This document shows, piece after piece, positions 52,807 through 63,538 of a stretch of 64,000 nt of DNA (position 1 is its first letter; each line of letters opens with the position of its first letter). This DNA comes from Leptospira sp. WS60.C2 (GTDB lineage Bacteria > Spirochaetota > Leptospiria > Leptospirales > Leptospiraceae): NCBI RefSeq assembly GCF_040833955.1, contig NZ_CP162133.1:1820001-1884000 (forward strand), written 5' to 3'. The notes under the pieces are model-generated. The model made no database searches and was not told where the DNA came from. It saw only the letters and a list, made by a program, of their open reading frames with translations. The position numbers and the translations under genes were made by a program.

Positions 52807-54084
52807 ATGGAAACAGTTGATTCTTCTCTGACAGTAAGCGAAGTCAATCGTCGTATAAAGGCGAAATTACAAGAAGCACCAGAGTTTAAAAACTTTTGGG
52901 TTCGAGGTGAAATCTCTAATTTCAGCCAAACCAATAGCTCTGGGCACATGTATTTTTCATTAAAAGACACAACTAGTGTCATCAAATGTGCATTTTTTTC
53001 CTTCCAATCAAAAAACTATCGAGGCACTCCGTTACGCAATGGAATGGAAATTCTTGTGTATGGATCCGTTTCGGTATACGAACCTGGTGGTTATTATAGC
53101 ATCACCGTTCAAAAAATCGAGGAACTAGGCGAAGGTGATATCCTCCTAAAAATCGAAAAACTGAAACAAGCACTTGCTGAAAAAGGAATTTTTGATCCTT
53201 CCCACAAACGGCCGTTACCTAAATTTCCAAAACGACTGGGAATCGTTACCTCACCAAAGGGTGCCGCTGTTGAAGACATCATCCGAATTGCAACAGACCT
53301 TAATCCATCCATACAAATACTAGTTTCTCCTTGCCTTGTGCAAGGGGATGGTGCAGAGACCTCTATCATTGAAGCAATTAAAGAAATCAACGATCCCAAA
53401 TGGGAAGTGGATGTCATCATTGCTGGTCGGGGTGGTGGTTCCTTTGAAGATCTAATGGCGTTTAACCAAGAATCGGTGGTCATGGCATATTATCATTCTA
53501 GGATTCCTATCATTTCGGCAGTTGGTCATGAAATTGATCGTGTGTTAACAGATTTGGCAGCAGATGCCACAACACCGACACCAACAGCTGCTGCAAAACT
53601 TGCCATTCCCAATGTTTCTGATACTCTCATTCGTTTGGATGAATTAGAAGATCGATTACGTTCCGCGCTTGTCGGTGTCATTCGATTAGGGAAAGAAAAA
53701 TGGACTGGTCTTATAAACCGAGTCGTATTTCAAAATCCAAAGTCGATGATAGAACCACGAGAGAATCATTTGGAAGAGATCATGACGAGAATTTCATTAC
53801 TCGGGAAAAACTATTTGGTCAGAAAACAAAGTGATTTTCAAAAATTTGATTCCTTCACTCTCACATGGAAATCATATTTAGAAAGAATACAAAATAAATT
53901 CAAGCTCGCAGAACAACGATTAGACCACTTCTCGCCTCTAGGAACTTTAAAAAGAGGATACTCAGTTCTACGAAATGAAAAAAAAGAAGTGATCTCATCA
54001 ATCCACCAAATCAAAGAAAAGGAAAACTTAGAAGTGTTTCTTTTTGATGGAAAACTCCAAGTTGAAGTGAAAGAAAAAAAATAG
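52807..54084 (+). CDS. xseA: Exodeoxyribonuclease VII large subunit
   Basis: A 425-residue protein. An N-terminal OB domain (FWVRGEISNFSQTNSSGHMYFSLKD) is followed by the catalytic core (FPKRLGIVTSPKGAAVEDII, IIAGRGGGSFEDLMAFN, ISAVGHEIDRVLTDLAADATTPTPTAAA) and a coiled-coil arm. The C-terminal SPLGTLKRGYSVL block is typical. With XseB it degrades single-stranded DNA to oligonucleotides. Its ATG directly follows the AI-2E-type permease stop, and the small subunit gene xseB comes 9 bp later. Confidence 0.97.
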   Translation: METVDSSLTVSEVNRRIKAKLQEAPEFKNFWVRGEISNFSQTNSSGHMYFSLKDTTSVIKCAFFSFQSKNYRGTPLRNGMEILVYGSVSVYEPGGYYSITVQKIEELGEGDILLKIEKLKQALAEKGIFDPSHKRPLPKFPKRLGIVTSPKGAAVEDIIRIATDLNPSIQILVSPCLVQGDGAETSIIEAIKEINDPKWEVDVIIAGRGGGSFEDLMAFNQESVVMAYYHSRIPIISAVGHEIDRVLTDLAADATTPTPTAAAKLAIPNVSDTLIRLDELEDRLRSALVGVIRLGKEKWTGLINRVVFQNPKSMIEPRENHLEEIMTRISLLGKNYLVRKQSDFQKFDSFTLTWKSYLERIQNKFKLAEQRLDHFSPLGTLKRGYSVLRNEKKEVISSIHQIKEKENLEVFLFDGKLQVEVKEKK

Positions 54085-54093
54085 GATGAACCC

Positions 54094-54369
54094 ATGGTAG
54101 AGAAAAAAACAATTAGTTTTGAAGAAGCGATTCGTGAACTGGAAGAAATTGCTGAAAAATTAGAACGGGGAACCTTGTCCTTGGAAGATTCGATCAAAGC
54201 CTATGAACGGGGAATGGAACTCAAAAAAATATGTTCTGAACGTTTGGTAGATGCGGAAGCAAAAATTGAATTCTTAACCAAAGCACCGAGTGGAGAGGTA
54301 GTCAAATCTGCGGTGAAAAAGAAAAAGGAAGAGAGTTCTTCCAAACAAACGGAAGAAGATTTATTTTAA
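54094..54369 (+). CDS. xseB: Exodeoxyribonuclease VII small subunit
   Basis: A 91-residue protein with the XseB pattern: FEEAIRELEEIAEKLERGTLSLEDSIKAYERGMELKKICSERLVDAEAKIEFL, which is two helices that coat the XseA coiled-coil arm, then a Lys/Glu/Ser-rich tail. An AGGA ribosome site lies seven bases before its ATG. It directly follows xseA, as is usual. Confidence 0.97.
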   Translation: MVEKKTISFEEAIRELEEIAEKLERGTLSLEDSIKAYERGMELKKICSERLVDAEAKIEFLTKAPSGEVVKSAVKKKKEESSSKQTEEDLF

Positions 54370-54372
54370 AGA

Positions 54373-55773
54373 ATGAATTTCCAAGCCATTTTCATTCTTG
54401 CATACTTACTCATCACGATTGGCATCGGAGTTTATGCCGCAAAAAAAGTCAAAAACTCAAAAGACTTTATACTTGCAGGTAGAAGTTTACCCCTTCCCAT
54501 CTCAACCGCCGCTCTTTTTGCCACTTGGTTTGGAAGCGAAACCATACTTGGATCTTCTGTAGAATTTGCCAAAGGTGGTTTTTTATCCGTCATCCAAGAT
54601 CCGTTTGGCGGTGCCCTTTGTTTGTTTTTACTTGGCCTTGTTTTTGCCAAATACTTATACCGAATGCAAATTCTTACCTTTGGCGATTTTTACAAAAATC
54701 GTTATGGAAAAAAAATGGAATTCATCGCAGGGATCTGTCTGATTTTTTCTTACTTCGGATGGGTGGCTGCACAATTTGTGGCTCTTGGCATCATGGTGCA
54801 AATACTTTTTGGCATCAATCAATTCACAGCTATCGTCATTGGTGCCTGCCTCGTAGTTTTTTATACCTATTTGGGTGGGATGTGGTCAGTCTCACTCACC
54901 GATTTTTTTCAATCGATCTCCATCATCATTGGACTTGTTTTTGTTTTGTTTGAATTAAACGGAGTGAAACCCATTTGGTCTTCCATTTCGGAAAAACCCG
55001 ATGGATTTTTTCGTTTTTTCCCCGAATCCAATTACCATGCTTGGACACTATACCTGTCGGCTTGGATGGTTGTGGGGTTTGGATCGTTACCCCAACAGGA
55101 TATCTTCCAAAGGGTAATGTCTGCGAAATCTGAAAAAGTTGCTATTCGTGCTTCCTATCTATCCTCAGTTTTATACCTGTTATTTGCATTGATCCCGTTG
55201 TTTTTAGGATTACATGCTAAAAGTTTACTTCCAGATTTCGATTTAAATGCAGATACAGGCCAACTTTTGATTCCAACCATGATTTCTAAGTTCTCAAGTC
55301 CATGGATACAGGTTTTATTCTTCTCAGCTCTTATTTCCGCTATTTTATCCACTGCATCTGGAGCCATCCTCGCACCTTCTTCGATTCTATCTGAGAATAT
55401 TCTAAAATATGCATTTAAGAATATGAATGATAAAAAATTACTCCTACTTTCCCGGATATCCGTTCTCATCATTGCAGGGATTTCATTTTTACTTGCAGTT
55501 GGAAAACCTTCGATTTATGCACTTGTAGAAGATTCAGGCGGTATTTCTCTAGTGACCTTATTTATTCCTATGGTATTTGGATTATTTAGCAAACGCTCCA
55601 ATGAAAATTCTGCATTATTTTCATTGATTGTGGGAATTGGAACTTGGCTCTACTTAGAAGTCTATGGCGATGATATGACAAGCCACTTTTATGGCACCAT
55701 CGCAAGCCTATTTGCCATTCTCTTGGGAACTTTCCTATTTACGAAGAAAGAGAAATCTCAAGTAACCAATTAA
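54373..55773 (+). CDS. Sodium:solute symporter family protein (SSS/SLC5-like)
   Basis: A 466-residue protein with about 12-13 membrane helices. It has the SSS family core: [39 protein letters not shown] and [30 protein letters not shown] in the middle. The substrate (proline, pantothenate, a sugar or another) cannot be told. It starts three bases after xseB and overlaps the convergent ddl gene by 35 bp. No pantothenate-pathway gene other than panC, far away, is in the window. Confidence 0.85.
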   Translation: MNFQAIFILAYLLITIGIGVYAAKKVKNSKDFILAGRSLPLPISTAALFATWFGSETILGSSVEFAKGGFLSVIQDPFGGALCLFLLGLVFAKYLYRMQILTFGDFYKNRYGKKMEFIAGICLIFSYFGWVAAQFVALGIMVQILFGINQFTAIVIGACLVVFYTYLGGMWSVSLTDFFQSISIIIGLVFVLFELNGVKPIWSSISEKPDGFFRFFPESNYHAWTLYLSAWMVVGFGSLPQQDIFQRVMSAKSEKVAIRASYLSSVLYLLFALIPLFLGLHAKSLLPDFDLNADTGQLLIPTMISKFSSPWIQVLFFSALISAILSTASGAILAPSSILSENILKYAFKNMNDKKLLLLSRISVLIIAGISFLLAVGKPSIYALVEDSGGISLVTLFIPMVFGLFSKRSNENSALFSLIVGIGTWLYLEVYGDDMTSHFYGTIASLFAILLGTFLFTKKEKSQVTN

Positions 55774-56791
55774 AAACATCTTTCATGTCAATTCCCAGAG
55801 CGTTTGCTTGTTGAGGGATGAGACTGGTTCCTGTCATTCCTGGTAATGTGTTTGTTTCCAGTACATAGGGAATGCCATCCGAGATGATAAAGTCTGTTCT
55901 AGAATAACCCTTACATCCTAAAATCTCATGACATTTTAAGCTATATTCTTGTAATGTTTTAGTAAGCTCTTCCCCCACAGGAGCCGGAGTGATTTCTTCA
56001 CTTGCTCCCTTAGTGTATTTGGCTTCAAAGTCAAAGAACTCAGACTTTGGTCGAATCTCAGTGGGAACAAGTGAAAATACATTTCGTTTTTTCCCTTCGG
56101 GTTTTTCCAACACTCCAATCGATACTTCTCTTCCAGAAACCAATCTCTGAACTAGAACTCTGTCATCTGTGACAAATATTTTATCTACTAATGTCACGGC
56201 TTCTTCTGCTGTTTTTGCCATTCCCGTGTTCACGCTAGAACCACCTAATGTTGGTTTAATGAATACTGGATAAGAAAATGGCAAATGGAGAAGGATCTTC
56301 CTTGGATCGGATTTCCCTTTCTCTAATTCCAAAAAAGGAGCCACTGGAATCCCAATGGATTGGAATAAAACATTGGCACGCATTTTGTCCATAGCAAGTG
56401 CGGAAGCAAGAACCCCCGATCCAGTATGAGGAATTCCTAAAATGTCTAAAAAACCTTGTATCCTTCCATCTTCTCCCGCACCACCGTGTAATCCAAGAAA
56501 GGCGGAACGAAAATCTAGCGTCGCAAGTGCGGACGGATCGCTTGGGGAAACAATTTGATTCAAATGATTAAATTCTTGTGAAAATTCAATTTCCGTTTTG
56601 TTTGTTGGATCTGGGTAAACGGGATTTGCGACAGATGGAATCCAAAATTTTCCTTGGGGATCTATGTAAATGGGACAGACTTCGTATTTTTCCCGATCGA
56701 TGGTGTGAAAAATAAAAGCGGAAGACCGAATGGAAATAATGTGTTCCCCGGAAACCCCTCCGAAAAGTAGTGCGATTTTTATTTTGGACAT
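55739..56791 (-). CDS. ddl: D-alanine--D-alanine ligase
   Basis: A 350-residue ATP-grasp protein. Family blocks: [17 protein letters not shown] at the N-terminus, [55 protein letters not shown] (ATP-grasp Lys), and the C-terminal [35 protein letters not shown]. It makes the D-Ala-D-Ala end of the peptidoglycan pentapeptide. It is divergent from the repeat protein gene with 47 bp between them. Confidence 0.96.
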   Translation of the reverse strand: MSKIKIALLFGGVSGEHIISIRSSAFIFHTIDREKYEVCPIYIDPQGKFWIPSVANPVYPDPTNKTEIEFSQEFNHLNQIVSPSDPSALATLDFRSAFLGLHGGAGEDGRIQGFLDILGIPHTGSGVLASALAMDKMRANVLFQSIGIPVAPFLELEKGKSDPRKILLHLPFSYPVFIKPTLGGSSVNTGMAKTAEEAVTLVDKIFVTDDRVLVQRLVSGREVSIGVLEKPEGKKRNVFSLVPTEIRPKSEFFDFEAKYTKGASEEITPAPVGEELTKTLQEYSLKCHEILGCKGYSRTDFIISDGIPYVLETNTLPGMTGTSLIPQQANALGIDMKDVFNWLLEISLSS

Positions 56792-56838
56792 GAAATCACT
56801 TGATTCCTTTAGATGAAAGTGAACGATAATGAAATTAC

Positions 56839-58248
56839 GTGGATTCCCGCTTTAAAATTCAATTCGGAATTGTTTTTTCTCTTCTCTTTCTTGGTTCCTC
56901 GTTGTATGCAAAAATACCGACGTCCTTTACAGAGGATATCAAATCAGAGTATCATCAATTCTGGTTTTTATACGAAAAAGAATCCCGTGGTAGACAAACG
57001 TTTTTAGCCTTTCGGCCCTTTTATATGAGTTTCCACGATGAAACGTATGCGTTTCAATTTCGTAGTTACCTCTCTCCTATTTATTACAAAGAAGAAACAA
57101 ACTATTGGTATACATGGTCTTCCTTATTTTTCTTTAGTGGCACTGGTTTTAAACACGAAGAAGGAGATGAGGACGAAGACATTCTCTTCACTCCCCTTTT
57201 TCTGTGGGGGAAAGGCGAATCACAGCGAGAAAATTACTACAGTATATTCCCTATTTATGGAAAAATTCGTAACAAACTCTCCTACCAGGAATTGAATTAT
57301 GTTTTATTTCCCATGTATTCCGAATGGAAGTATAAAACTTACAAAGCCAAGTCGATTCTATGGCCTCTTGTCATGTGGGGCGGTTCAGAAACAAGGGATG
57401 ATTTTCGGATTTTTCCCTTTTATTCCCAAAAAGAGCATGAAGGCAAATACAAGAGGTATTCTTTGCTTTGGCCTTTTTTTCAATGGGGGGAAGAACGTTT
57501 AGATAAAAAGGAACCCACATCGTATCGAATCTTTTTTCCTTTTTATAATACCAAAGATTCAATCGATGGGAATATGAAAAGTAGAGCCTATCTTTGGTTT
57601 CCTTTACTCAATTCGTTATTTTCGTATGGATATGATAAAAAAACAGGACAAACGAATTACACAGCCCTCTTTATTTTTTTCCAATATACAACTTCAGTAA
57701 AAAAAGACACTGAAAAGTTAGTATTCTTTCCTTTTTACGGGTATTCATATTTTGCCAACAAAGAAGCGGAATTTATAACACCATTTTACATACGTTTGTC
57801 GCAAAACACCTCTCATTTAAAATCGACATCGCATTTTATTCTACCATTCTATTCTCATATGAAAAATGAATATGTACAAACTGGCCGAGAGGATTATTAC
57901 TGGAAGTTGTGGCCACTTTTCCGATACCACAAAGATCCAGAAGGCAATTTTGGATGGAACACTCTTGCCATCATTCCTGTCCGGTTTGAAGTCATGGAGG
58001 ATGTTTGGGAACCAATCTTTTCCATCATAGAATACAAAAGATCGTCTAATGGAGAAAAACGGTTGCACCTCATTACTAGGCTATATACTCATCGTTGGAC
58101 AGACGAGGAAACAAACATCCACATCCCAATCCTTATGGAATATTCAAAAACACAAACTGGTTTTCGGTATCAATTTGCTTATGGACTTCTCGGAATCGAC
58201 ACAAGAACAGAAACAAACAAATTCCAGTTATTTTGGTGGGAATTATGA
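56839..58248 (+). CDS. Exported protein of ~20-residue aromatic/proline repeats, MCE operon
   Basis: A 469-residue protein from a GTG start, with a signal peptide (about 1-24, ending SLYAK). The mature protein is built from short strands, each with an aromatic/hydrophobic-x-P-aromatic/hydrophobic element (FRPFY, FPIYG, LFPMY, LWPLV, IFPFY, LWPFF, FFPFY, ITPFY, ILPFY, LWPLF and others). The prolines lie at about 60, 80, 119, 138, 158, 176, 193, 212, 234, 255, 297, 315, 336, 359 and 380, a spacing near 20 residues with three double gaps in which a weak copy is visible. This looks like a beta-barrel or beta-solenoid of about 17-18 strands; I do not recognise a family. Its stop overlaps the mlaE start (ATGA), so it belongs to the lipid-transport operon. 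Confidence 0.7.
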   Translation: MDSRFKIQFGIVFSLLFLGSSLYAKIPTSFTEDIKSEYHQFWFLYEKESRGRQTFLAFRPFYMSFHDETYAFQFRSYLSPIYYKEETNYWYTWSSLFFFSGTGFKHEEGDEDEDILFTPLFLWGKGESQRENYYSIFPIYGKIRNKLSYQELNYVLFPMYSEWKYKTYKAKSILWPLVMWGGSETRDDFRIFPFYSQKEHEGKYKRYSLLWPFFQWGEERLDKKEPTSYRIFFPFYNTKDSIDGNMKSRAYLWFPLLNSLFSYGYDKKTGQTNYTALFIFFQYTTSVKKDTEKLVFFPFYGYSYFANKEAEFITPFYIRLSQNTSHLKSTSHFILPFYSHMKNEYVQTGREDYYWKLWPLFRYHKDPEGNFGWNTLAIIPVRFEVMEDVWEPIFSIIEYKRSSNGEKRLHLITRLYTHRWTDEETNIHIPILMEYSKTQTGFRYQFAYGLLGIDTRTETNKFQLFWWEL

Positions 58249-59021
58249 TTCGTATGTATCGTAAAACATTAGAACCACTGCTGTATGCGATCGGTTATAC
58301 AGTTTTGTTACTCTTTCGTGCAGTTGGCCAATCCCATCAATTGTATTTCAAACGAAAAGAAATTCTAGAACAAATGTTCATTGCGGGAGTTGGCTCTTTG
58401 TTCGTCGTGTCCATTGTTTCTGTTTTTACAGGCATGATCCTTGGACTAAATACGGGTCTTGGACTCCGTGATTTTGGAGCAGAAGGTCAAATTGGACTTC
58501 TCTTAACCATCACACTCACAAGGGAAATGGCTCCCTTCATGACCTCTCTCATCCTTGCAGCATCTGTCGGTTCCGCAATGGCAGCAGAAATTGGAACCAT
58601 GAAAGTTTCAGAAGAAATTGATGCTTTGGAAGTGATGTCCATAAGTCCTGTTCGCTACCTCGTGATGCCAAGAATTGTTGGTTTTTCGATCATGGTTCCC
58701 GTACTTTGTGTGTATTCTTCTGCCTTAGGAATCTTAGGTGGTGGAATTGTTGGTCATTTCCAATTAGGAATTGATATCATCAGTTATTTCCAAGATGTGT
58801 ATTATCGCATATCGTCCATTCCAGGGCTCAAAGATTTGTATGTAGGACTTCTTAAAGGATATGTTTTTGGTGTATCCATTGCCACTATCTCATGTAGCCA
58901 AGGGTTACGAACGGAAGGTGGAGCTATTGGAGTGGGTCAAACCACAAGAAAGGCAGTTGTCACTTCGTTTCTAATGGTTATCTTTTCTGGTTACGTGCTC
59001 ACAGCCTTATTTTATAAATGA
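58245..59021 (+). CDS. mlaE: MlaE-family lipid ABC permease
   Basis: A 258-residue protein from the ATG at 58245, which overlaps the repeat-protein stop (ATGA) and has GGTGGG before it; the longer open frame upstream is inside the other gene. MlaE family segments: [80 protein letters not shown], with five to six membrane helices. It forms the membrane core of an MCE-type phospholipid transporter with MlaF and MlaD. The ATPase gene follows directly. Confidence 0.92.
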   Translation: MIRMYRKTLEPLLYAIGYTVLLLFRAVGQSHQLYFKRKEILEQMFIAGVGSLFVVSIVSVFTGMILGLNTGLGLRDFGAEGQIGLLLTITLTREMAPFMTSLILAASVGSAMAAEIGTMKVSEEIDALEVMSISPVRYLVMPRIVGFSIMVPVLCVYSSALGILGGGIVGHFQLGIDIISYFQDVYYRISSIPGLKDLYVGLLKGYVFGVSIATISCSQGLRTEGGAIGVGQTTRKAVVTSFLMVIFSGYVLTALFYK

Positions 59022-59029
59022 AGGAACCT

Positions 59030-59818
59030 ATGGAACCATTCGCGATTGAAATGAAAAATGTTCATAAAGCCTTCGGGAAACGAAAGATCCTAAGAGGAAT
59101 GAACATCCAAGTCAAACAAGGAGAAACCATGGTCATCCTTGGTCCCTCTGGAACTGGAAAATCGGTCAGCTTAAAACACATCACAGGTCTTCTCGACCCT
59201 GATGAAGGTGATTGCCAAATTTTCGGAGAATCGATCGTCCAAGCAAATGAAAAAAAACGCGAAGTAATTCGATCCAAGTTAGGTGTTTTGTTCCAATCGG
59301 GTGCTCTCATCAACTGGCTCACGGTATATGAAAATGTCGCCCTCCCTTTGCGAGAGCATAAGATTGCGGATGGACCTGAACTGGATCGAATCGTGATGGA
59401 AAAATTACAGTGGTTGGATTTGGTTCCCGCCAAAGATACCCTTCCCAGCAATATATCAGGTGGTATGAAAAAACGTGTGGGACTGGCTCGTGCCCTGACT
59501 TCTCAACCCAAAATCGTTTTGTATGACGAACCTACCTCCGGTCTTGATCCCGTGATGTCCAACGTCATCAATGACCTTGTGATCCGATTGCAGAAGGAAC
59601 TCGGTCTAACCTCCATCGTGGTCACACATGATATGAACTCAGCGTATCGAATTGCGGATCGCATTAGTTTTTTGTATGAAGGAAAAGTTCAGTTTTGTGG
59701 GACACCAGAAGAGATCCAAGCGTCAAAAGATCCCGTCATCCAACAATTCATTCATGGAAACACAGTGGGACCAATGATCCTCGACCACTCCGAATTAAAA
59801 AAAGGAAAATCAAATTGA
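59030..59818 (+). CDS. mlaF: MlaF-family ABC ATPase
   Basis: A 262-residue protein. Walker A GPSGTGKS at about residue 40, Q-loop [19 protein letters not shown] (the SGAL motif is typical of MlaF), signature [16 protein letters not shown], Walker [15 protein letters not shown] and H-loop [14 protein letters not shown]. It drives lipid movement by the MlaE core. I use the ATG at 59030 with an AAGGA site; an ATG at 59018, overlapping the mlaE stop, would add four residues. mlaD follows after 32 bp. Confidence 0.93.
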   Translation: MEPFAIEMKNVHKAFGKRKILRGMNIQVKQGETMVILGPSGTGKSVSLKHITGLLDPDEGDCQIFGESIVQANEKKREVIRSKLGVLFQSGALINWLTVYENVALPLREHKIADGPELDRIVMEKLQWLDLVPAKDTLPSNISGGMKKRVGLARALTSQPKIVLYDEPTSGLDPVMSNVINDLVIRLQKELGLTSIVVTHDMNSAYRIADRISFLYEGKVQFCGTPEEIQASKDPVIQQFIHGNTVGPMILDHSELKKGKSN

Positions 59819-59850
59819 CTTTGTCTACAAACCCAGGAGAATTTTAGGGA

Positions 59851-60624
59851 ATGCCTACCGTAGGTCGCGCTCTCATTGTTGGTCTTTTGTTCATCTTTTC
59901 TCTCGTAGCCGTAGGATACTTTACGATTGTAACGGAGGGTGGTCCGTTCCAGAAATCGGGATACCAATTGCCAGTGTATTTCCCCGATGCAGAAGGGATC
60001 AAAATTGGAAATAAAGTCACGATCCACGGGGTTCCCTTCGGATATGTATCTAAAATTCGTTTGGTGCAAATTGATGAAATGGGAAACCTACTCCCCGATG
60101 GGGAAACTGGAATCGGCACGAAGGTTGAACTCACCTTACTTCTAAAAGGCAAAGTGCAACTTTTCTCTAATTACGAAATCACCATCAAAAACGAAAGTTT
60201 GCTCTCTGGTCGCGTGGTCTCGCTCGACCCAGGTTCCAAATACCCAGTGGACCCCAAAACCAAAGAGTATCTGATGACAGAAGAACCACTGCATAAAATT
60301 GAAATCGCCCCGAAATCAGGCAAACTCCTTCCGATCCAAGGAAAGGTCACCCAAGATCCACTGGTTTCGCTGTCAGAACTGATTGCCGAAAACCGTTCCG
60401 ATATTCGTAAAACCGTTCAAAACATTGCCAATATCACAGGAAAAATCAATGAAGGCCAAGGGACTCTGGGAAAACTCATCAATGAGAGTGATGTCCACAA
60501 GTCGGTGAATACTACACTCGGCGATGCTCAGGTGGTCTTAAAAGAACTACGGGAAGGATTGGAAGATACAAGGGAACAGGCGCCTGTGACCAGTTTCATT
60601 CGCTCCGCACTCAGCGCATTTTAG
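59851..60624 (+). CDS. mlaD: MlaD-like MCE-domain protein
   Basis: A 257-residue protein with one N-terminal membrane helix (about 7-26) and one MCE domain (about 35-125: [31 protein letters not shown], then [14 protein letters not shown]). A helical C-terminal part (about 170-257) follows, rich in polar residues. MCE domains form a hexameric ring that carries phospholipid between membranes. It is the last gene of the four-gene lipid-transport operon; MlaB and MlaC homologues are not in the window. Confidence 0.92.
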   Translation: MPTVGRALIVGLLFIFSLVAVGYFTIVTEGGPFQKSGYQLPVYFPDAEGIKIGNKVTIHGVPFGYVSKIRLVQIDEMGNLLPDGETGIGTKVELTLLLKGKVQLFSNYEITIKNESLLSGRVVSLDPGSKYPVDPKTKEYLMTEEPLHKIEIAPKSGKLLPIQGKVTQDPLVSLSELIAENRSDIRKTVQNIANITGKINEGQGTLGKLINESDVHKSVNTTLGDAQVVLKELREGLEDTREQAPVTSFIRSALSAF

Positions 60625-60734
60625 GGACTAACACGTAGAACATGCTCACGTTCGTAGTAAGATTTGCGAAAATATAGGCCATTACACCCGCGTCACAAAT
60701 CCACCACACTGTTGTAAAAAAGAGACATTTTTTT

Positions 60735-60769
60735 GGACTAGACCTTCCATTTTGGAATTGTCCGAGTCC
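60735..60769 (+). promoter_or_regulatory. Extended hairpin in the lpxC leader
   Basis: In the 178-bp gap before lpxC, three short stems nest: GGACT/AGTCC (60735-60739 with 60765-60769), GAC/GTC (60741-60743 with 60760-60762) and TTCC/GGAA (60745-60748 with 60754-60757) around an ATTTT loop, with small bulges. No T-run follows it, so it is not a terminator; a role in lpxC mRNA control is possible. The rest of this gap holds no recognisable feature. Confidence 0.4.
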
Positions 60770-60802
60770 AGATTCCTCAGATTTTGTAAGTAGGAATTGA
60801 TT

Positions 60803-61711
60803 ATGCAAACGGCGATTCATCGAAAAACGATCCAAAACTCGATCACACTCAGGGGAATTGGCGTACATTCTGGAAAAGTGGTAACACTCCGTCTCCATCC
60901 CGCCGAGGCGAACACTGGACTTATCTTTTATCTTTACAAAGGCACCCAAAAAATCAGAATTCCCGTCACTCTAGACCATGTGGTGGACACAAGCAATGCC
61001 ACTACCATTGGTGATGGAGGGTCCAATCGGGTGCAAACGATCGAACACCTTCTCGCCGCAGTCCACACGCTTGGGATTACAGACTGTATTTTTGAAATTG
61101 ATTCGGTGGAAGTGCCGATTATGGACGGTTCCTCTCTCCCGTTTTGGGAAGGGATTCGTTCTGCTGGTATAAGAGTTCTCGACGAAACGGTTGAACCGAT
61201 TACGATCACAAATCCGATTTGGGTTGTGGATGGAGACAAGTATCTCGTGATGCTACCGTCGGATGAATTAAAAGTGACGTATAGCATTGATTTTAACCAC
61301 CCACTCCTTCGGGGCCAGTCTTATACCACCACTCTGGATGAATCCATCTTAGGATCAGACATACTTCCTGCGAGAACCTTTGGATTTTTAAAAGATGTGG
61401 AGGCCCTCCAGGCGCGAGGTCTTGCCATGGGTGGATCTCTCGACAATGCGGTTGTTCTCACGGATGACGGGTATTTAAATGACCACCTTCGTTACGACAA
61501 TGAATGTGTCCGTCACAAGATCCTTGATCTCATTGGAGACCTAGCTGTAATGGGGCGTCCGTTCCGAGGCCATTTGATCGCCTCGAAAGCAGGTCATGCC
61601 TTGGATATCTCTCTTGCCAAATGCATCATGAGCCAAGTCACAGGGAACGAACTCACCCAATACAAAAGCAAACGCATTCCACTTTTCTCCAAAAAAGAAG
61701 CCGCACGCTAA
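60803..61711 (+). CDS. lpxC: UDP-3-O-acyl-N-acetylglucosamine deacetylase
   Basis: A 302-residue protein from the ATG at 60803 with AGGA eight bases upstream; a TTG at 60797 lies just before. LpxC zinc and catalytic blocks: RVQTIEHLLAAVH (His at about 82), IMDGSSLPFWEGI, HKILDLIGDLAVMGRPFRGHLIASKAGHALDI (His and Asp ligands and the catalytic His). It catalyses the committed step of lipid A synthesis. The presence of lipid A synthesis fits Leptospira, which has lipopolysaccharide, unlike many spirochaetes. Confidence 0.96.
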   Translation: MQTAIHRKTIQNSITLRGIGVHSGKVVTLRLHPAEANTGLIFYLYKGTQKIRIPVTLDHVVDTSNATTIGDGGSNRVQTIEHLLAAVHTLGITDCIFEIDSVEVPIMDGSSLPFWEGIRSAGIRVLDETVEPITITNPIWVVDGDKYLVMLPSDELKVTYSIDFNHPLLRGQSYTTTLDESILGSDILPARTFGFLKDVEALQARGLAMGGSLDNAVVLTDDGYLNDHLRYDNECVRHKILDLIGDLAVMGRPFRGHLIASKAGHALDISLAKCIMSQVTGNELTQYKSKRIPLFSKKEAAR

Positions 61712-61773
61712 TCAAAACGGTTTTTTACTTTCCAAACGAGGCCAAACCAAAAGTATTTTTGGGATAGGTTCGG

Positions 61774-63501
61774 ATGGAAGAAAAAACCACATTTAAAGGC
61801 ATCTCTGCCTACCCAGGAATGGTGTACGGAAAGGTATTTCGTTGGAAACAATCCAAACGAAAGAGAGAAGATCGTACAGACCTAGGTCCGGACGAAATCA
61901 AAGAAGAAGTCGAACTCCTAAAAAAAGGTCTCCAGAAAACGGAAGAAGATTTGGCTGACCTTGTCCAAAAATCCAGACAGAACGAAGAACTCTCCGCCAT
62001 CTTAGAATCGCAAATTGTTTTTTTAAATGACCCACTCTTTCGAGCCCGAGTTTTCGAACGCATTGCGCAAAACAAGGAATCGGCGGGACTTGCCATCGAA
62101 ACGGCAGTTAGTTCTCTTTATGACGAATTCCAATCTATCCCAGATGAGTTCTTTCGGGAAAGAGCAGACCATTTACTAGATATAGGCAAACGGATAGAAT
62201 CGAATTTGTATCCAGAAAAAGGTACAGAACAAACGAAAATCCCTGACGATGTCATCCTCATCGCAAAAGAGATTACACCTTCCGAGATGATCCAACTTGG
62301 AAAATCGAAACTCCGTGGCATTGCCACAGATTTCGGAGGGAAAACAGGACACACAGCCATCATTGCGAGGAATTACGGAATTCCAACCATTGTGGGTTTG
62401 AAAAACATCACCTCACACGTAGAAGATGACGATTACATTTTACTCGATGCCACCAAAGGAATTCTCAATCGATCACCAAATATTGATGAAATTAAACTCG
62501 CGGGAATCAAAAGCGACATCAAAAGATCCATTCCGATTCGTGAAATCAGTGACGGACCTAAGGAACTCAAAACCAAAGATGGAAAAAAGTTTTCCCTTCG
62601 TGCCAACATTGATTCAGAAGACGAAGTAGACACAGCCTTTCTTCAGGGTGCTGATGGAATTGGTCTTGTGCGAACAGAAATTTTATTCATTCGTTATGTG
62701 GAATTCAAACCCACAGAGGAAGAGCAGTTCACTGTTTATAAGCGAATTCTACTCAAAATGGTGGGTCGCCCTGTTACGTTCCGTGTCTGGGACATCGGTG
62801 CAGATAAAATGGAAAATGGATATGAAGAAGAAAATCCATTTCTTGGGAACCGAGGGATTCGTTATCTATTAAGACACCCTCATTTTTTCAAAGAGCAATT
62901 GCGAGCCTTGTTACGTGCCAGTGAATTTGGAACAATGCGTATCATGTTGCCGATGATCACAACGCGATCTGAAATTTTGCAAACAAAAGTACTCATCAAC
63001 GAATGTTTGGAAGAACTAAAAAACTCAGGCCTTGTGATTACGAAAAAAATTCCATTGGGAATCATGGTAGAAACTCCTGCTTGTGCTTTAAATTTACCGT
63101 TTCTAGGAAACCATGTTGATTTCTATAGCATTGGAACCAATGACTTACTACAGTATCTCCTTGCCGTGGAACGTAATAACCATTTGGTGGGAGATCTTTA
63201 CAATCCTTGGCAGGTGGTCTTTTTACTACTTCTAAAAAACATTGTCGAAGTTGCCAACTCGCAGAAAAAACCAATCAGCATTTGTGGTGAAATTGGCAGT
63301 GATCCGATGTTTACAGCAGTTCTCATCGGACTTGGATTTCGGGATCTGAGCTCTGCGATTCCCCTAATGAAAGAAGTGGCCGAAAAAGTTACAGAAATCT
63401 CCACTTGGAAAGCAAAGTTACTCGCAGAACAAGTGATCACTCTTGCTGGTGAAGAAAAATTTGATGAAATTGAAAAACTTGTCATGGAGACAAAAGGGTA
63501 A
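61774..63501 (+). CDS. ptsI: Phosphoenolpyruvate-protein phosphotransferase (PTS enzyme I)
   Basis: A 575-residue protein, full length for EI. The phospho-histidine is in GGKTGHTAIIARNYGIPTIVGL (about His193), the PEP-binding part has DGIGLVRTEILF and GNRGIRYLLRHP, and the active-site Cys is in ICGEIGSDP (about Cys504). No N-terminal GAF domain is present, so it is PtsI rather than PtsP. It passes phosphate from PEP to HPr; neither HPr nor sugar EII genes are in the window. The gene lies 62 bp after lpxC. Confidence 0.93.
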   Translation: MEEKTTFKGISAYPGMVYGKVFRWKQSKRKREDRTDLGPDEIKEEVELLKKGLQKTEEDLADLVQKSRQNEELSAILESQIVFLNDPLFRARVFERIAQNKESAGLAIETAVSSLYDEFQSIPDEFFRERADHLLDIGKRIESNLYPEKGTEQTKIPDDVILIAKEITPSEMIQLGKSKLRGIATDFGGKTGHTAIIARNYGIPTIVGLKNITSHVEDDDYILLDATKGILNRSPNIDEIKLAGIKSDIKRSIPIREISDGPKELKTKDGKKFSLRANIDSEDEVDTAFLQGADGIGLVRTEILFIRYVEFKPTEEEQFTVYKRILLKMVGRPVTFRVWDIGADKMENGYEEENPFLGNRGIRYLLRHPHFFKEQLRALLRASEFGTMRIMLPMITTRSEILQTKVLINECLEELKNSGLVITKKIPLGIMVETPACALNLPFLGNHVDFYSIGTNDLLQYLLAVERNNHLVGDLYNPWQVVFLLLLKNIVEVANSQKKPISICGEIGSDPMFTAVLIGLGFRDLSSAIPLMKEVAEKVTEISTWKAKLLAEQVITLAGEEKFDEIEKLVMETKG

Positions 63502-63538
63502 CAATTTCTTCGTTTTCACTTCCCTTTTCCCTATCAAA

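Noticed and set aside
60638..60673. An 11-codon leader peptide upstream of lpxC
   Set aside because: There is no ribosome site before it, and its residues show no attenuation-type codon run.
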